Below are positions 52,809 to 62,212 of a DNA stretch of 64,000 bases, in pieces (the stretch's first letter is position 1; each line of letters begins with the position of its first letter). The notes beneath the pieces were generated by a model. That model worked only from the letters and a program-made list of their open reading frames with translations, was not told the DNA's origin and searched no databases. The position numbers and the translations under genes were made by a program. The stretch comes from REEP01 sp964517265 (GTDB taxonomy: Bacteria; Pseudomonadota; Alphaproteobacteria; Rhodospirillales; Defluviicoccaceae), in the NCBI GenBank assembly GCA_964517265.1, contig CAZFBS010000002.1, forward strand, positions 176,720 to 240,719, given 5' to 3'.

Positions 52809-55124
52809 TCACTTTGGCGCGCGCCGGGCGAAAGCCCGCGGCTTCACCTTGCGCAGGCGCTTGGCGCGTTCGGCACGAAGGGCGGCCGCGGCAACAAACA
52901 TATCCTGGCTGGACAGGCTGCTCTGATTGTTGTGTGGTTGGCGCTGAATGTACTCGCCATCCGACTGCATTTCCCACGCCGCCCGCTGGTCGTTGAGCTG
53001 AGCTTCAAAAATCGCGTGCAGTTGTCGGCGCAGGGCCTCTTGTTCAATTGGCACCAGAACCTCGACACGGCTTTCCAGATTTCGGGTCATCAGGTCAGCG
53101 GACCCCATGTAGTATTCCTCATCACCACTGTTGCGGAAATAGTAGATCCGGGCGTGCTCAAGGAAACGTCCGACGATGCTGATGACGTTGACGTTGTCCG
53201 ACAGGCCGGGGATACTGGGCCTGATCCGGCAGGTGTCGCGGATGATAAGCTGGACCCGAACACCTGCCTGGGAGGCCCGATAAAGCGCCTCGACAATCGC
53301 CGGGTCCTCCAGTGCATTGGCCTTGAATCGAATCAAGCCCGGATTCTCGGGCGTATGAACGGCGATCTCGCGGTCGATCTTAGCCAAAAGCCCTCTTTTC
53401 ATAAGGTTCGGGGCAGCAAGAATCTTTCGATAACTGCGGGACGGCCGGCAGCCTGTGGTCAGGTAGTTGAACAGCTCGGTCAGGTCCATTCCAACTTCGG
53501 GATCGCTCGTCAAAAGGCCGAGATCGCAATAGAGGCGCGCCGTGCCGGCATGATAATTGCCGGTGCCGATATGCGCATAGCGACGAAGCCCGGTGTAATC
53601 ACGGCGGACGACCAGGATCATTTTTGCATGGGTTTTCAGCCCAAGGACGCCGTACGTCACATGGATGCCGGCCTCTTCCATTCGTGCCGCCCAGCGCAGG
53701 TTGGCGGCCTCGTCGAACCTGGCCTTCAGTTCGACCACCACGGCAACCTGTTTCCCGTTGCGTGCGGCTTCGATCAGGTGATCGATGATGTTGGTATCTG
53801 ACGATGTCCGGTACAGGGTCATTTTGATCGCCTGAACCTTCGGATCGGTCGCGGCCTCCCGCACGAAGCGGGTCACGGAGGAGACAAACGAGTCATACGG
53901 GTGATGCAGCAGAATGGGCCCATTCTGCCGAAGGATGTGAAAAATGTTGTCCCTATCCTGCAACGTGACGTGAGTGATCGCCTCGTGCTTCGGGTCATGA
54001 AGTTCGGGGATAGGCAGGAGTGCCAACTCCATGAGATCGCGCATTCCGATCATGACATCCGTCGCGTAGACGTCATCTTCGGTCAGGCCAAGTTCCGCGG
54101 CCAGCATGCCACGGTGAGTCGGATTAATCCCCACTTCCGTTTCCAGCCGAACAATCGGGGCAAATTTCCGCTCACGCAGTTCCGCCTCAATCAAGGCGAG
54201 CAGGTCATCAGCCTGCTCTTCGTCCCGTTCCGTATTGGCGTTGCGGGTTACCCGGAACAACTCCACCGATTCGACATGCATCCCCGGGAACATGTCATCG
54301 AGGCAGTGACTCATGACATCCTCCAGCATGACAAATCGATTGCTGTCCCCGACTTTGACGAACCGCCCTACATCCGAGCCGACCGGAACCTTAACTCGTG
54401 CCATCGTGAGCTCCGGTTCTTCAGAGAACCGCAGCGTCAGCAGAAGGTTCAGCGAAAGATTGGAGAGAAATGGAAACGGGTGCGCCGGGTCCATCGCCAG
54501 CGGCGTCAGCAGCGGGAATACGTTCTGGCAATAGTGCTCTCGTATTGCGGATTTTTCGGGTCCGGCAAGTTCTTCGAAACGAAGGATTTCAACGCCGCGT
54601 TCGCGCAGACACGCAAGTAGATCTAGGTAAACCTGTCGCTGCTGGCGCAAGAACTCGCTAATGACAATACGAATCTCGCTCAGTTGCTGAGATGGCGTTC
54701 GCCCATCAACCGTCAGCTTCTGGAGCCCTGCGCCAATCTGCTGCTTGATGCCGCCGACACGCTTCATGACGAATTCGTCCATGTTGTTCGCGGCGATGGC
54801 AAGAAACTTGACACGCTCCAGCAAGGGTGTGCGGGGGTCCGCAGCCTCGTGCAGCACTCTGTAGTTGAACTTTAACCATGTCAGCTCGCGGTTGAGGTAC
54901 AACTCGGGCGCACGCAGATCAAACGCGGCTGCCGGTTGCGCGGATGTCCAATCTGGAAGAACCGGCCTATCACCAGAGAGCTTGCTCTTCAAAGCGCTTT
55001 GGGCTGCAGTATTCCCCCTTGCCGCGACGTCCGATGACTCCTGCGCCTGGGTACCGCTGGTTTCGGATGTGGGCGATCCTCGCGCGGAACCGGCAGGCTC
55101 CGCCTTATTCACCGCTCGGCTCAT
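52809..55124 (-). CDS. ppk1: Polyphosphate kinase 1
   Basis: 771 residues. A low-complexity N-terminal tail of about 65 residues precedes LYLNRELTWLKFNYRVLHEA, the standard PPK1 start. The phospho-acceptor His is in VLGLKTHAKMILVVRR, the second His in FLEHARIYYF, with KALLLHHPYDSFV-like ILLHHPYDSFVSSV and IGTGNYHAGTARLYCDLGL. It makes polyphosphate from ATP at the membrane. GGGAGGAG precedes the start. It lies 27 bases after pap on the same strand. Confidence 0.96.
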   Translation of the reverse strand: MSRAVNKAEPAGSARGSPTSETSGTQAQESSDVAARGNTAAQSALKSKLSGDRPVLPDWTSAQPAAAFDLRAPELYLNRELTWLKFNYRVLHEAADPRTPLLERVKFLAIAANNMDEFVMKRVGGIKQQIGAGLQKLTVDGRTPSQQLSEIRIVISEFLRQQRQVYLDLLACLRERGVEILRFEELAGPEKSAIREHYCQNVFPLLTPLAMDPAHPFPFLSNLSLNLLLTLRFSEEPELTMARVKVPVGSDVGRFVKVGDSNRFVMLEDVMSHCLDDMFPGMHVESVELFRVTRNANTERDEEQADDLLALIEAELRERKFAPIVRLETEVGINPTHRGMLAAELGLTEDDVYATDVMIGMRDLMELALLPIPELHDPKHEAITHVTLQDRDNIFHILRQNGPILLHHPYDSFVSSVTRFVREAATDPKVQAIKMTLYRTSSDTNIIDHLIEAARNGKQVAVVVELKARFDEAANLRWAARMEEAGIHVTYGVLGLKTHAKMILVVRRDYTGLRRYAHIGTGNYHAGTARLYCDLGLLTSDPEVGMDLTELFNYLTTGCRPSRSYRKILAAPNLMKRGLLAKIDREIAVHTPENPGLIRFKANALEDPAIVEALYRASQAGVRVQLIIRDTCRIRPSIPGLSDNVNVISIVGRFLEHARIYYFRNSGDEEYYMGSADLMTRNLESRVEVLVPIEQEALRRQLHAIFEAQLNDQRAAWEMQSDGEYIQRQPHNNQSSLSSQDMFVAAAALRAERAKRLRKVKPRAFARRAPK

Positions 55125-55151
55125 GCGATTCTCCTCCCATTCCCGGTAAGC

Positions 55152-56738
55152 CTATGGCTTCTTCGGAGGAGCCTCAGCCAAAGCGATGGCGGCATCCAAG
55201 CCGTTGCAAATGGTCTTGAGCACCTTGAGCCGGGCAAACCGTTTGTCGTTGGCTTCGACCAACGTCCAGGGCGATGATGACGTGCTGGTTCTTTCCACCA
55301 TATCATTAACCGCAGCTTCGTATTCGTCCCATTTCTCACGGTTGCGCCAGTCCTCTTCGGTGAGCTTCCAACGCTTGTATTCGACCTGCTCCCGGGTCTT
55401 GAACCGTGCCAACTGTTCTTCCTTCGTAATGTGGAGCCAGAACTTGCACAGGACAATACCGTGGCGAACGAGTTGATCCTCGAAGTCGTTGATCTCGGCG
55501 TAAGCACGCCGCCATTCGGGCTCCGTCGCAAATCCTTCCACACGCTCCACCAGAACGCGACCGTACCAGCTTCGATCGAAGATCGTCACCCGACCCGCAC
55601 GCGACAAGTGGCGCCAAAACCGCCACAAGTAGTGATGCTCACCCTCCTCGTCCGTCGGGGGACCGATCGGGATCACCTGATAATCGCGTGCGTCGAGAGC
55701 CGCAGTTGCCCGCCGAACGGTTCCACCCTTGCCGGCAGCATCCCAGCCCTCGAACACCAGAATGGTCGAGATGCCAAGCTCCTTGGCGCGTCGACACCGC
55801 CGGTTGAGCTTACCTTGATATTTTTCAAGCTCATCGCTGTAGATGTTCTTTGCGACGCTCTTGGTCATATCGAGGCGGCTTAGAATCGTCTCTTGTGGCA
55901 TGTGCAGGACGTGGGAGCCGATCCGCGTTTCAGCGGGAACCGGATCCTCCGGATTGCCGGACCGGCTATGAATGCTGTTGTTGGACCGCTCGCGCCGCGA
56001 TTCCAGAATCTGCTGTCGGAGTTCGATTTCTTCGAAATGCTTGATCATCGCATTCCGAATGGCGATGCCGACCGTAAGGCTCCGGTACCGTTTGTCGAAT
56101 CCCTCGACGATGTGCCAGCTGGCGTGCGCACTGCTGGTCCGTGTGATGAGCCGCTCCGCTGCAGCAACGAATTTGTCGTACATACTCCAGTGCTGCCAGT
56201 CGGTACTGGTCACCCGCCAGCGCGTCAGCGGATCTTTCTCCAGTGCCTTCAGCCGGTCTTTCTGGGCCTTCTTGCCGAGATGCATCCAGAACTTAACAAT
56301 CAGCGCCCCATCGTCCGCCAGTTCCTTCTCGAAAGCGGCAACGCGGTCGAGAGCCTCGTCCAGTTCTGCTTCCGACGTTCGCTCGTAGGCTCGGTCGAGC
56401 AGCGGCGCGGAATACCAACAACTGAGGAACAACCCGATCCGCCCATTGGGGGGCAAATCGCGCCAATACCTCCAATATTCCGGCCGCTCGGCCATTTCAT
56501 CCGAAGGAGGGCCATAGGCGCGTGTGATCAGCCATCGGGGGTCCATCCACTCGTGCAGCAAGTTGATGGTCTCGCTTTTGCCCGCACCGTCCACGCCGCC
56601 GAAGACAATAATGACCGGAAACGGTTTTTCAACACGTAGACGCTGTTGAATTTCCAGCAATTCGGCGCGCAAAATGGGAACCTGCTTGTGGAATTCGTCC
56701 TTGGGGACCGCCCGGCCCAGTTCGGCGGTTCGAAACAT
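55152..56738 (-). CDS. pap: Polyphosphate:AMP phosphotransferase (tandem PPK2, class II)
   Basis: 528 residues with two PPK2 domains. The N-terminal Walker A is VIIVFGGVDGAGKSETINLLHEWMD and the C-terminal one LVFEGWDAAGKGGTVRRATAAL. The C-terminal half also has IGPPTDEEGEHHYLWRFW, FDRSWYGRVLVERVEGF and KFWLHITKEEQLARF, so it is the active half; in the N-terminal half some catalytic residues differ, as usual. It transfers phosphate from polyphosphate to AMP. AGGAGAG precedes the start. Stop is TAG. Probably one operon with ppk1. Confidence 0.95.
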   Translation of the reverse strand: MFRTAELGRAVPKDEFHKQVPILRAELLEIQQRLRVEKPFPVIIVFGGVDGAGKSETINLLHEWMDPRWLITRAYGPPSDEMAERPEYWRYWRDLPPNGRIGLFLSCWYSAPLLDRAYERTSEAELDEALDRVAAFEKELADDGALIVKFWMHLGKKAQKDRLKALEKDPLTRWRVTSTDWQHWSMYDKFVAAAERLITRTSSAHASWHIVEGFDKRYRSLTVGIAIRNAMIKHFEEIELRQQILESRRERSNNSIHSRSGNPEDPVPAETRIGSHVLHMPQETILSRLDMTKSVAKNIYSDELEKYQGKLNRRCRRAKELGISTILVFEGWDAAGKGGTVRRATAALDARDYQVIPIGPPTDEEGEHHYLWRFWRHLSRAGRVTIFDRSWYGRVLVERVEGFATEPEWRRAYAEINDFEDQLVRHGIVLCKFWLHITKEEQLARFKTREQVEYKRWKLTEEDWRNREKWDEYEAAVNDMVERTSTSSSPWTLVEANDKRFARLKVLKTICNGLDAAIALAEAPPKKP

Positions 56739-56910
56739 GAGCTCTCCTCCTTTGTCTCGCGCGTGCAGCTTAGCGAAGGCGGCGACCTTTGTCGCTGAAG
56801 CGATTCCCGCTTGCGTAGGCTGTTTTCAGCGCCGGGATCAGGTCCAGGTAACGCTATCCCGCTCTGATCTCGGTGCAGTGCTTGACGCACGGTGGCCGGA
56901 CCGCCCATAA

Positions 56911-56932
56911 CCCGGCGTTACAAAAAGCCGGG
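56911..56932 (+). promoter_or_regulatory. Hairpin in the ppx leader
   Basis: CCCGGC (56911-56916) and GCCGGG (56927-56932) flank GTTACAAAAA and end 13 bases before the ppx ATG. A six-bp GC stem next to the ribosome-binding region could reduce translation. No matching element is seen elsewhere in the window. Confidence 0.25.
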
Positions 56933-56945
56933 GCGTTGGGTTGCG

Positions 56946-58466
56946 ATGGCGCAGAATCAAAGATTGACGGATGTTCAGAAAGACCGCCAGAGCAACGGGG
57001 CCGTTACAGCCGGCCGCGTCGGGATCGTCGATATTGGGTCGAATACTGTCAGACTTGTTGTCTACGAGACCCACACCAAGCTGCCGATCCCGATCTTCAA
57101 CGAGAAGGTGCAGTGCGCGCTCGCGCGCGAAATGGGAAAAACCGGCCGCCTCAATCCGCGCGGGATCGATGGAGCTCTACGAAGCCTTGCTCGTTTCAGC
57201 CGTCTTGCGGCAGCCATGGAAGTGACCCGCCTGGAACTGGTGGCAACGGCAGCGGTTCGCGAGGCCAGTGACGGCGTTGCTTTCGTCGAGCAGGTGGAAG
57301 CGGCCACCGGACATCCGGTCCACGTGCTGAGCGGTGCCGAAGAGGCGCGGCTGGCGGCTGTCGGTCTTCTCAATGGTGTCCCTGATGCAGATGGTGTTCT
57401 GGGTGATCTTGGTGGTGGCAGCCTCGACCTGGTTGGACTCGACGGGGGGCGGATTGGCAACTTCGCCACATTTCCGGTCGGCCATTTGCGGCTGGCCGAG
57501 GATGCGGGCTGGAATCGGCAGAAGGCTCGCCTGTTGATCGACAGCGCGCTCGAGGGGCTGCCTTGGCTCGCCGGTATGAGCGGCCGCTCTCTTTACGCTG
57601 TCGGCGGCTCATGGCGAGGTCTCGCGCGCATCTTCATTGAACAGACTCATCATCCCTTGCACGTTCTCGATAATTACAAGGTGCATTTTCTCGATGCTCT
57701 GAGGCTTTCACGTCTTATTGCCGACCTGAATGAGAACATGTTGCAGAAATTGACCAGCGTCAGACAAGGCCGGCTCGACACGTTGCCGTATGCAGCGATT
57801 GCGCTTTCCGCCCTGATCGAAGCCGCGCGTCCCGAGCAAGTCGTGTTTTCAGGATTCGGAATGCGGGAGGGGCAGATGCTGGAATTGTTGCCGCCTGACC
57901 TGCGACCACAGGATTCGTTGATCAGCGCATGTGAATCTCAGGCCAAGCGCACCGGCCGGTTCGCCATTCACGGTCAGGAGATTCTTGACTGGATGACGCC
58001 GTTATTTTCTGGCGAGACACAGGCCGAGCGCCGCCTACGGTTGGCGGTCTGCCTGCTCAGCGATATCGGCTGGACTGAACATCCCGATTATCGTGCGCAT
58101 CATGCCTATCAGCGCGTGCTGCGCGTCCCCTATCCGGGTCTCACCCATCCGGATCGAGCAATGATGGCGCTTGCCACTTTTGTCCGTTACGGACGTGATG
58201 TGGCCGATCCGCTGTTGAACGGCACACCCAGCCTGCTTGATGAAAGCAGTATCGCCCTTTCGCGCACGATCGGCTTGGCCTTGCGGCTGGCGCACACCTT
58301 GTCCGGCGGTGCCCCCGGACTGCTGGCTCAAACCCGGCTCAAGATCGAGAAAGACAGGCTTATCCTAGTGCTGCCTGCGGACAATGCCGTATTTCTGAGC
58401 GATGCGGTCGAGCGGCGGCTGAAGCAGCTTGCCGCAAGCAAAGGCCTGAAGGCGAAGATCGGGTAA
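56946..58466 (+). CDS. ppx: Exopolyphosphatase (Ppx/GppA family)
   Basis: 506 residues from ATG 56946; the frame also opens at 56892 but homology begins later. VGIVDIGSNTVRLVVYE is the ASKHA phosphate-1 loop, VLSGAEEARLAAVGLL holds the conserved Glu, LGDLGGGSLDLVGL is phosphate-2, and the C-terminal HD-like region starts after AVGGSWRGLARIF. It trims polyphosphate from the ends and may hydrolyse pppGpp. Divergent from pap-ppk1, so synthesis and breakdown genes share one 207-base intergenic region. Confidence 0.94.
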   Translation: MAQNQRLTDVQKDRQSNGAVTAGRVGIVDIGSNTVRLVVYETHTKLPIPIFNEKVQCALAREMGKTGRLNPRGIDGALRSLARFSRLAAAMEVTRLELVATAAVREASDGVAFVEQVEAATGHPVHVLSGAEEARLAAVGLLNGVPDADGVLGDLGGGSLDLVGLDGGRIGNFATFPVGHLRLAEDAGWNRQKARLLIDSALEGLPWLAGMSGRSLYAVGGSWRGLARIFIEQTHHPLHVLDNYKVHFLDALRLSRLIADLNENMLQKLTSVRQGRLDTLPYAAIALSALIEAARPEQVVFSGFGMREGQMLELLPPDLRPQDSLISACESQAKRTGRFAIHGQEILDWMTPLFSGETQAERRLRLAVCLLSDIGWTEHPDYRAHHAYQRVLRVPYPGLTHPDRAMMALATFVRYGRDVADPLLNGTPSLLDESSIALSRTIGLALRLAHTLSGGAPGLLAQTRLKIEKDRLILVLPADNAVFLSDAVERRLKQLAASKGLKAKIG

Positions 58467-58541
58467 CGGGTCCGCTCGCCCGCACGATCGATGTCTGCAA
58501 CGGGTCCGCCTACAACCACTTCAGCGGCACGTTTTTCTGCC

Positions 58542-58556
58542 TCACCGTAACGGTGA
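58542..58556. repeat. 15-base palindrome between ppx and sulP
   Basis: TCACCGT A ACGGTGA is perfectly symmetric. It lies 76 bases after the ppx stop and 67 bases before the sulP stop (convergent genes). The one-base centre is too tight for an RNA hairpin without opening the ends. It might be a protein site or chance. Confidence 0.25.
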
Positions 58557-58622
58557 CGGTCTCGGATTTGGATAGGTTGTTGGCTTTACCTGATCATCAC
58601 CAACGACGGAGCCCGCAAACGG

Positions 58623-60392
58623 TTACTTGCCGGCGATCGCAATCGAGCGGCTGGCCGGTGTGCCGATCCGCGCGCGCTGTGCGGCATCAGGATCGAGGGC
58701 GCGGAACGCGTCATATTGGCTGAGGAAGACTTGGCCAGTCAGGTGATCAAAGAAGTCGGAGCGCTTGAGCCTATCCATGACCGGCCCCTTGACCTCGGAA
58801 AGATGGAAGGTGACGCCGGCCATCTTCAGCCGGTCGGCGATCGCTTCAAGGCTCTCCAGCGCGCTTGCGTCGATCAGATTCACGGCCGGACACATCAGCA
58901 CGACGTGCTTGAGGTGCGGCCGGGCCGCCACATAATCATAAATTCGATCTTCCAGATAGCGGGCATTGGCAAAGTAGAGGCTCTCGTCGACCCGGACGGT
59001 AAAGACGGTGTCGCTCTCGACCACCTTGTGCCGCTCGATGTTACGAAAGTGCTCTGTGCCCGGCACCTGGCCAACAACCGCCATGTGCGGACGGCTGGTG
59101 CGCCACAGGTAGAGGATCAGTGACAGCACGACGCCCGTAAGGACGCCGGCCTCGACGCCAACGGCCAGGACGACGACAATGGTCGCCGCCATGGCCACGA
59201 AGTCGCTTCTCGAGTATCTCCAGGTGCGCTTCAGTGCGGACAGGTCGACGAGACCCAGCACCGCAACGATGATGGTTGCCGCCAGCACCGATTGAGGCAG
59301 ATAGAAGAAAAGCGGTGTCAGGAACAAAGCAGTGAGCGCGATGCCGCCGGCGGTGAGGACACCAGCCAACGGCGTTCTGGCTCCGGCATCGGCATTGACC
59401 GCCGAGCGGGCGAAACCGCCGGTGACAGGATAGCCGCCGCTCATGGCGGCCGCGATGTTGGCCGCACCGAGGCCGATCAGCTCCTGGTCTGGATCGATCC
59501 GCTGACGCCGCTTGGCGGCCAGGGTGTGAGCGATCGATACGGATTCTACAAAACCGATAAGGCTGATCAGGACGGCAGCCGGTAGCAGATCCAGCCATAG
59601 CTCCGCGTTTAGCGGGGGAAGCGTCAGCGGCGGCAGCCCCCGCGGAATATCGCCGACGATCTTGACTCCCTGCCGAGCGAGATCGAGAACTGCGACGGCC
59701 CCAACGGAAATAAATACCGCCACCACCGGGCCCGTCTTGGTCAGGATGTCGGTCAGCCTCTTGCCGACACCAAGTCGGAAGAGGAGCGGCTTCAGGCCGC
59801 TCCGCACCCAGAACAGGAGCGCGATCGTGAGACCACCAATCACTGCCGTCGGTAAATTGACCCCGTCCACGTGCGAAACAAGGGACTGAACGATGTCGAC
59901 GAGTGTGTGCCCTTCCGCCGACACGCCGAGAATGTGCTTGAGTTGGCTAAGGGCGATGAGAATGCCAGAGGCCGTAATGAAACCGGAAATGACCGGGTGG
60001 CTGAGCAGATTGGCAAGGAATCCAAGCCGGGTCAGGCCCATGACGAGCAACAACACGCCCGAGAGGAGCGCAAGAGCGATCGCTGCTGCCAGATACTCCG
60101 GGGTGCCCGGCGTTGCAAGCTTGCTGACCGCCGCCGCCGTCAGCAGCGAGACGACGGCCACCGGTCCCACCGCCAGCATCCGGCTCGAGCCGAACAGCGC
60201 GTAGGCGACAAGCGGCAGCATGCTGGCGTAGAGCCCGATTTCCGGCGGCAGACCCGCCAGCATCGCATAAGCGAGGCTCTGAGGGATCAGCATAATGGTG
60301 ACGATGAGCGCGGCCAGAGCGTCACGTGTGAATGTATCTCTGGTGTACTGGCGGACCCAGTCGAGTGCCGGAAACAGGCGCGAGAGCGTCAT
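58623..60392 (-). CDS. SulP-family anion transporter with STAS domain
   Basis: 589 residues from ATG 60390-60392; the frame is open to 60497 but that lies inside the sqr gene. About 12-14 helices (residues 20-430) with PPEIGLYASMLPLVAYALFGSSRMLAVGPVAVVSLL, the SulP signature, and GYPVTGGFARSAVNADAGARTPLAG. The C-terminal STAS domain (about 470-575) has LYFANARYLEDRI and LIDASALESLEAI. SulP proteins carry sulfate, bicarbonate or other anions; in this operon it may move sulfur oxyanions formed by sulfide oxidation (inference). Last gene of the bigR operon, 8 bases after the fusion gene. Confidence 0.9.
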   Translation of the reverse strand: MTLSRLFPALDWVRQYTRDTFTRDALAALIVTIMLIPQSLAYAMLAGLPPEIGLYASMLPLVAYALFGSSRMLAVGPVAVVSLLTAAAVSKLATPGTPEYLAAAIALALLSGVLLLVMGLTRLGFLANLLSHPVISGFITASGILIALSQLKHILGVSAEGHTLVDIVQSLVSHVDGVNLPTAVIGGLTIALLFWVRSGLKPLLFRLGVGKRLTDILTKTGPVVAVFISVGAVAVLDLARQGVKIVGDIPRGLPPLTLPPLNAELWLDLLPAAVLISLIGFVESVSIAHTLAAKRRQRIDPDQELIGLGAANIAAAMSGGYPVTGGFARSAVNADAGARTPLAGVLTAGGIALTALFLTPLFFYLPQSVLAATIIVAVLGLVDLSALKRTWRYSRSDFVAMAATIVVVLAVGVEAGVLTGVVLSLILYLWRTSRPHMAVVGQVPGTEHFRNIERHKVVESDTVFTVRVDESLYFANARYLEDRIYDYVAARPHLKHVVLMCPAVNLIDASALESLEAIADRLKMAGVTFHLSEVKGPVMDRLKRSDFFDHLTGQVFLSQYDAFRALDPDAAQRARIGTPASRSIAIAGK

Positions 60393-60399
60393 GCTTGGC

Positions 60400-62157
60400 T
60401 TATGCGCGTTTGGTCTTGGTGTTGAAGTCGCAGGCCGCGTCCGCCTCATGCGCTGTCGGCTCATGCGCCAACCTCTGCGGAGTTGCGAGCCACTCATGGC
60501 CCTTCATCATCAAGTCCCAGTAGATGTAGGGGAGGAGCTTTTGCTTGAAGATCCAACCGGATCGCCGAGGGACCCTTGGATCGAAGGGAAAGGTCGGCAG
60601 CAGCTTGCCGCCGTAGCCAAACTCGGCCAGCACCACCTTGCCGCGCTCAACGATCAGCGGGCAGGAACCGTAGCCGTCGTAGATGGTCCGGGGTCCTTTC
60701 CCGTCGAGTGCCGCAAGGACGTTCTCGGCGACCACCGGTGCCTGCTTGCGTACGGCCGCCGCCGTCTTGGCGTTGGGTGCCGAGCATACGTCGCCGAGGC
60801 TGAACACATTGCCATAACGGACATGACGAAGCGTCTCAGGGTTCACCTCAACCCAGCCGTCGGTGCTTGCAAGCGGGCTCTGTCGCACGAAGTCCGGCGC
60901 GCTCTGCGGCGGAACGACGTGCATCATGTCGAAGGTCTTCTCCACCGTTTCGGCGCGACCATCAGGATGTCTGACCTCGAACCACGCCTTGCGAGCGGGT
61001 CCGTCGACTGCCTTAAGATTGGTGTTGAAAGAGAGCTGGGCGCCATAGCGTTCCACATACTTCATCAGCGGCGGCACGAACTCGGGCACGCCAAACAGCA
61101 CGGCACCAGCCGTGTTGAACTCGACCTGAATATCTTTGAGGACGCCCTGCCTCCGCCAGGAATCGCACGAGAGATACATCGCTTTCTGGGGCGCGCCCGC
61201 GCACTTGATCGGCATCGGCGGCTGGGTGAACAGCGCCCTTCCTTCCCGCATCGACTGGACGAGTTGGTACGTGTAGGGCGCCATATCGAAGAGGTAGTTG
61301 GAGGTCACGTGGTTCTTGCCGAGCGTTTCGGTCAAGCCTTCGATGGCGTTCCAATTGAGCTGAAGCCCCGGACAGACGATGAGGGTGCGGTAGGCGATCC
61401 TTTCGCCGTCCTCCAGCACGATGACATTCCGCTCGGGTTCGAAGGCCGCGGCTGCCGCATGGATCCAGCGCGCGCCCTTCGGGATACAAGACTCCATCGG
61501 TCGCTCGGTCTTGGACCGGTCGAAGACGCCGCCGGCGACGAGCGTCCAACCAGGTTGATAGTAATGTCTGTCACGTGGCTCGATAATCGCGATGGACAAT
61601 CCCGGTCGCCGGCGGAGCAGGCTGGCCGAGACCGATGCACCGGCAGCACCACCGCCGACCACGAGAACATCGAGCATCGTGCCGCCAGCGTCAGGAAAAA
61701 CCATCTGGCTCGGCTCCGCCGCCAAGCCGGACGTCCGCCAGCGGACGTGAAGCCGGGGCTTGAGCCCGGAGAGATCATAACCGGCCATCGCGGCGGTCTT
61801 CAGGATGGCCTCGGAGTCAAGATGGTGGGCCTCTGAGAGCGCCCAGAGGGTGACACATCGGGTTCCGGTTCGGCAATAGGCGAGCGCGGGCCCCCTGATC
61901 TCGGAAAGCGCTTCGGCGAAGGCTGTGACATCGTCATCGCTGACACGGCCCGAGACAACGGGAAGATGCCGATACTCAAGCCCCAGGCGGCGTGATGCTG
62001 CTTCGATGACCGCGCCGTCTGGCTGATCCGAACTTTCACCGTCCGGCCGGTTGTTGATGACTGCCTTGAAGCCTTGTGCGGCAAGGACGCCGACATCGGC
62101 CTCACCGATTTGCGGCGAGACCGACAGAAACGGAGTTAAATTCTTCACCTTGTCCAT
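60400..62157 (-). CDS. DUF442 domain fused to type II sulfide:quinone oxidoreductase
   Basis: 585 residues. Residues 1-110 are a DUF442 (Blh N-terminal, phosphatase-like) domain, with LTPFLSVSPQIGEADVGVLA and the loop ALAYCRTGTRCVTLW. A linker leads to a FAD-dependent reductase (about 165-560): LDVLVVGGGAAGASVSASLLRRR, PGLSIAIIEPRDRHYYQPGWTLV, and VFSLGDVCSAPNAKTAAAVRKQAPVV. Cys319 (PIKCAGAPQKAMYLSC) and Cys458 (LGDVC) match the two redox cysteines of type II SQR, as in the mitochondrial enzyme. It oxidises sulfide to persulfide and passes electrons to quinone. It starts 55 bases after the dioxygenase gene. Confidence 0.92.
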   Translation of the reverse strand: MDKVKNLTPFLSVSPQIGEADVGVLAAQGFKAVINNRPDGESSDQPDGAVIEAASRRLGLEYRHLPVVSGRVSDDDVTAFAEALSEIRGPALAYCRTGTRCVTLWALSEAHHLDSEAILKTAAMAGYDLSGLKPRLHVRWRTSGLAAEPSQMVFPDAGGTMLDVLVVGGGAAGASVSASLLRRRPGLSIAIIEPRDRHYYQPGWTLVAGGVFDRSKTERPMESCIPKGARWIHAAAAAFEPERNVIVLEDGERIAYRTLIVCPGLQLNWNAIEGLTETLGKNHVTSNYLFDMAPYTYQLVQSMREGRALFTQPPMPIKCAGAPQKAMYLSCDSWRRQGVLKDIQVEFNTAGAVLFGVPEFVPPLMKYVERYGAQLSFNTNLKAVDGPARKAWFEVRHPDGRAETVEKTFDMMHVVPPQSAPDFVRQSPLASTDGWVEVNPETLRHVRYGNVFSLGDVCSAPNAKTAAAVRKQAPVVAENVLAALDGKGPRTIYDGYGSCPLIVERGKVVLAEFGYGGKLLPTFPFDPRVPRRSGWIFKQKLLPYIYWDLMMKGHEWLATPQRLAHEPTAHEADAACDFNTKTKRA

Positions 62158-62212
62158 GAGTCTTGTCCTACCGTTGCATAGCCAAGCTTCGGGATCCCGG
62201 ATGCGTTGGTCT

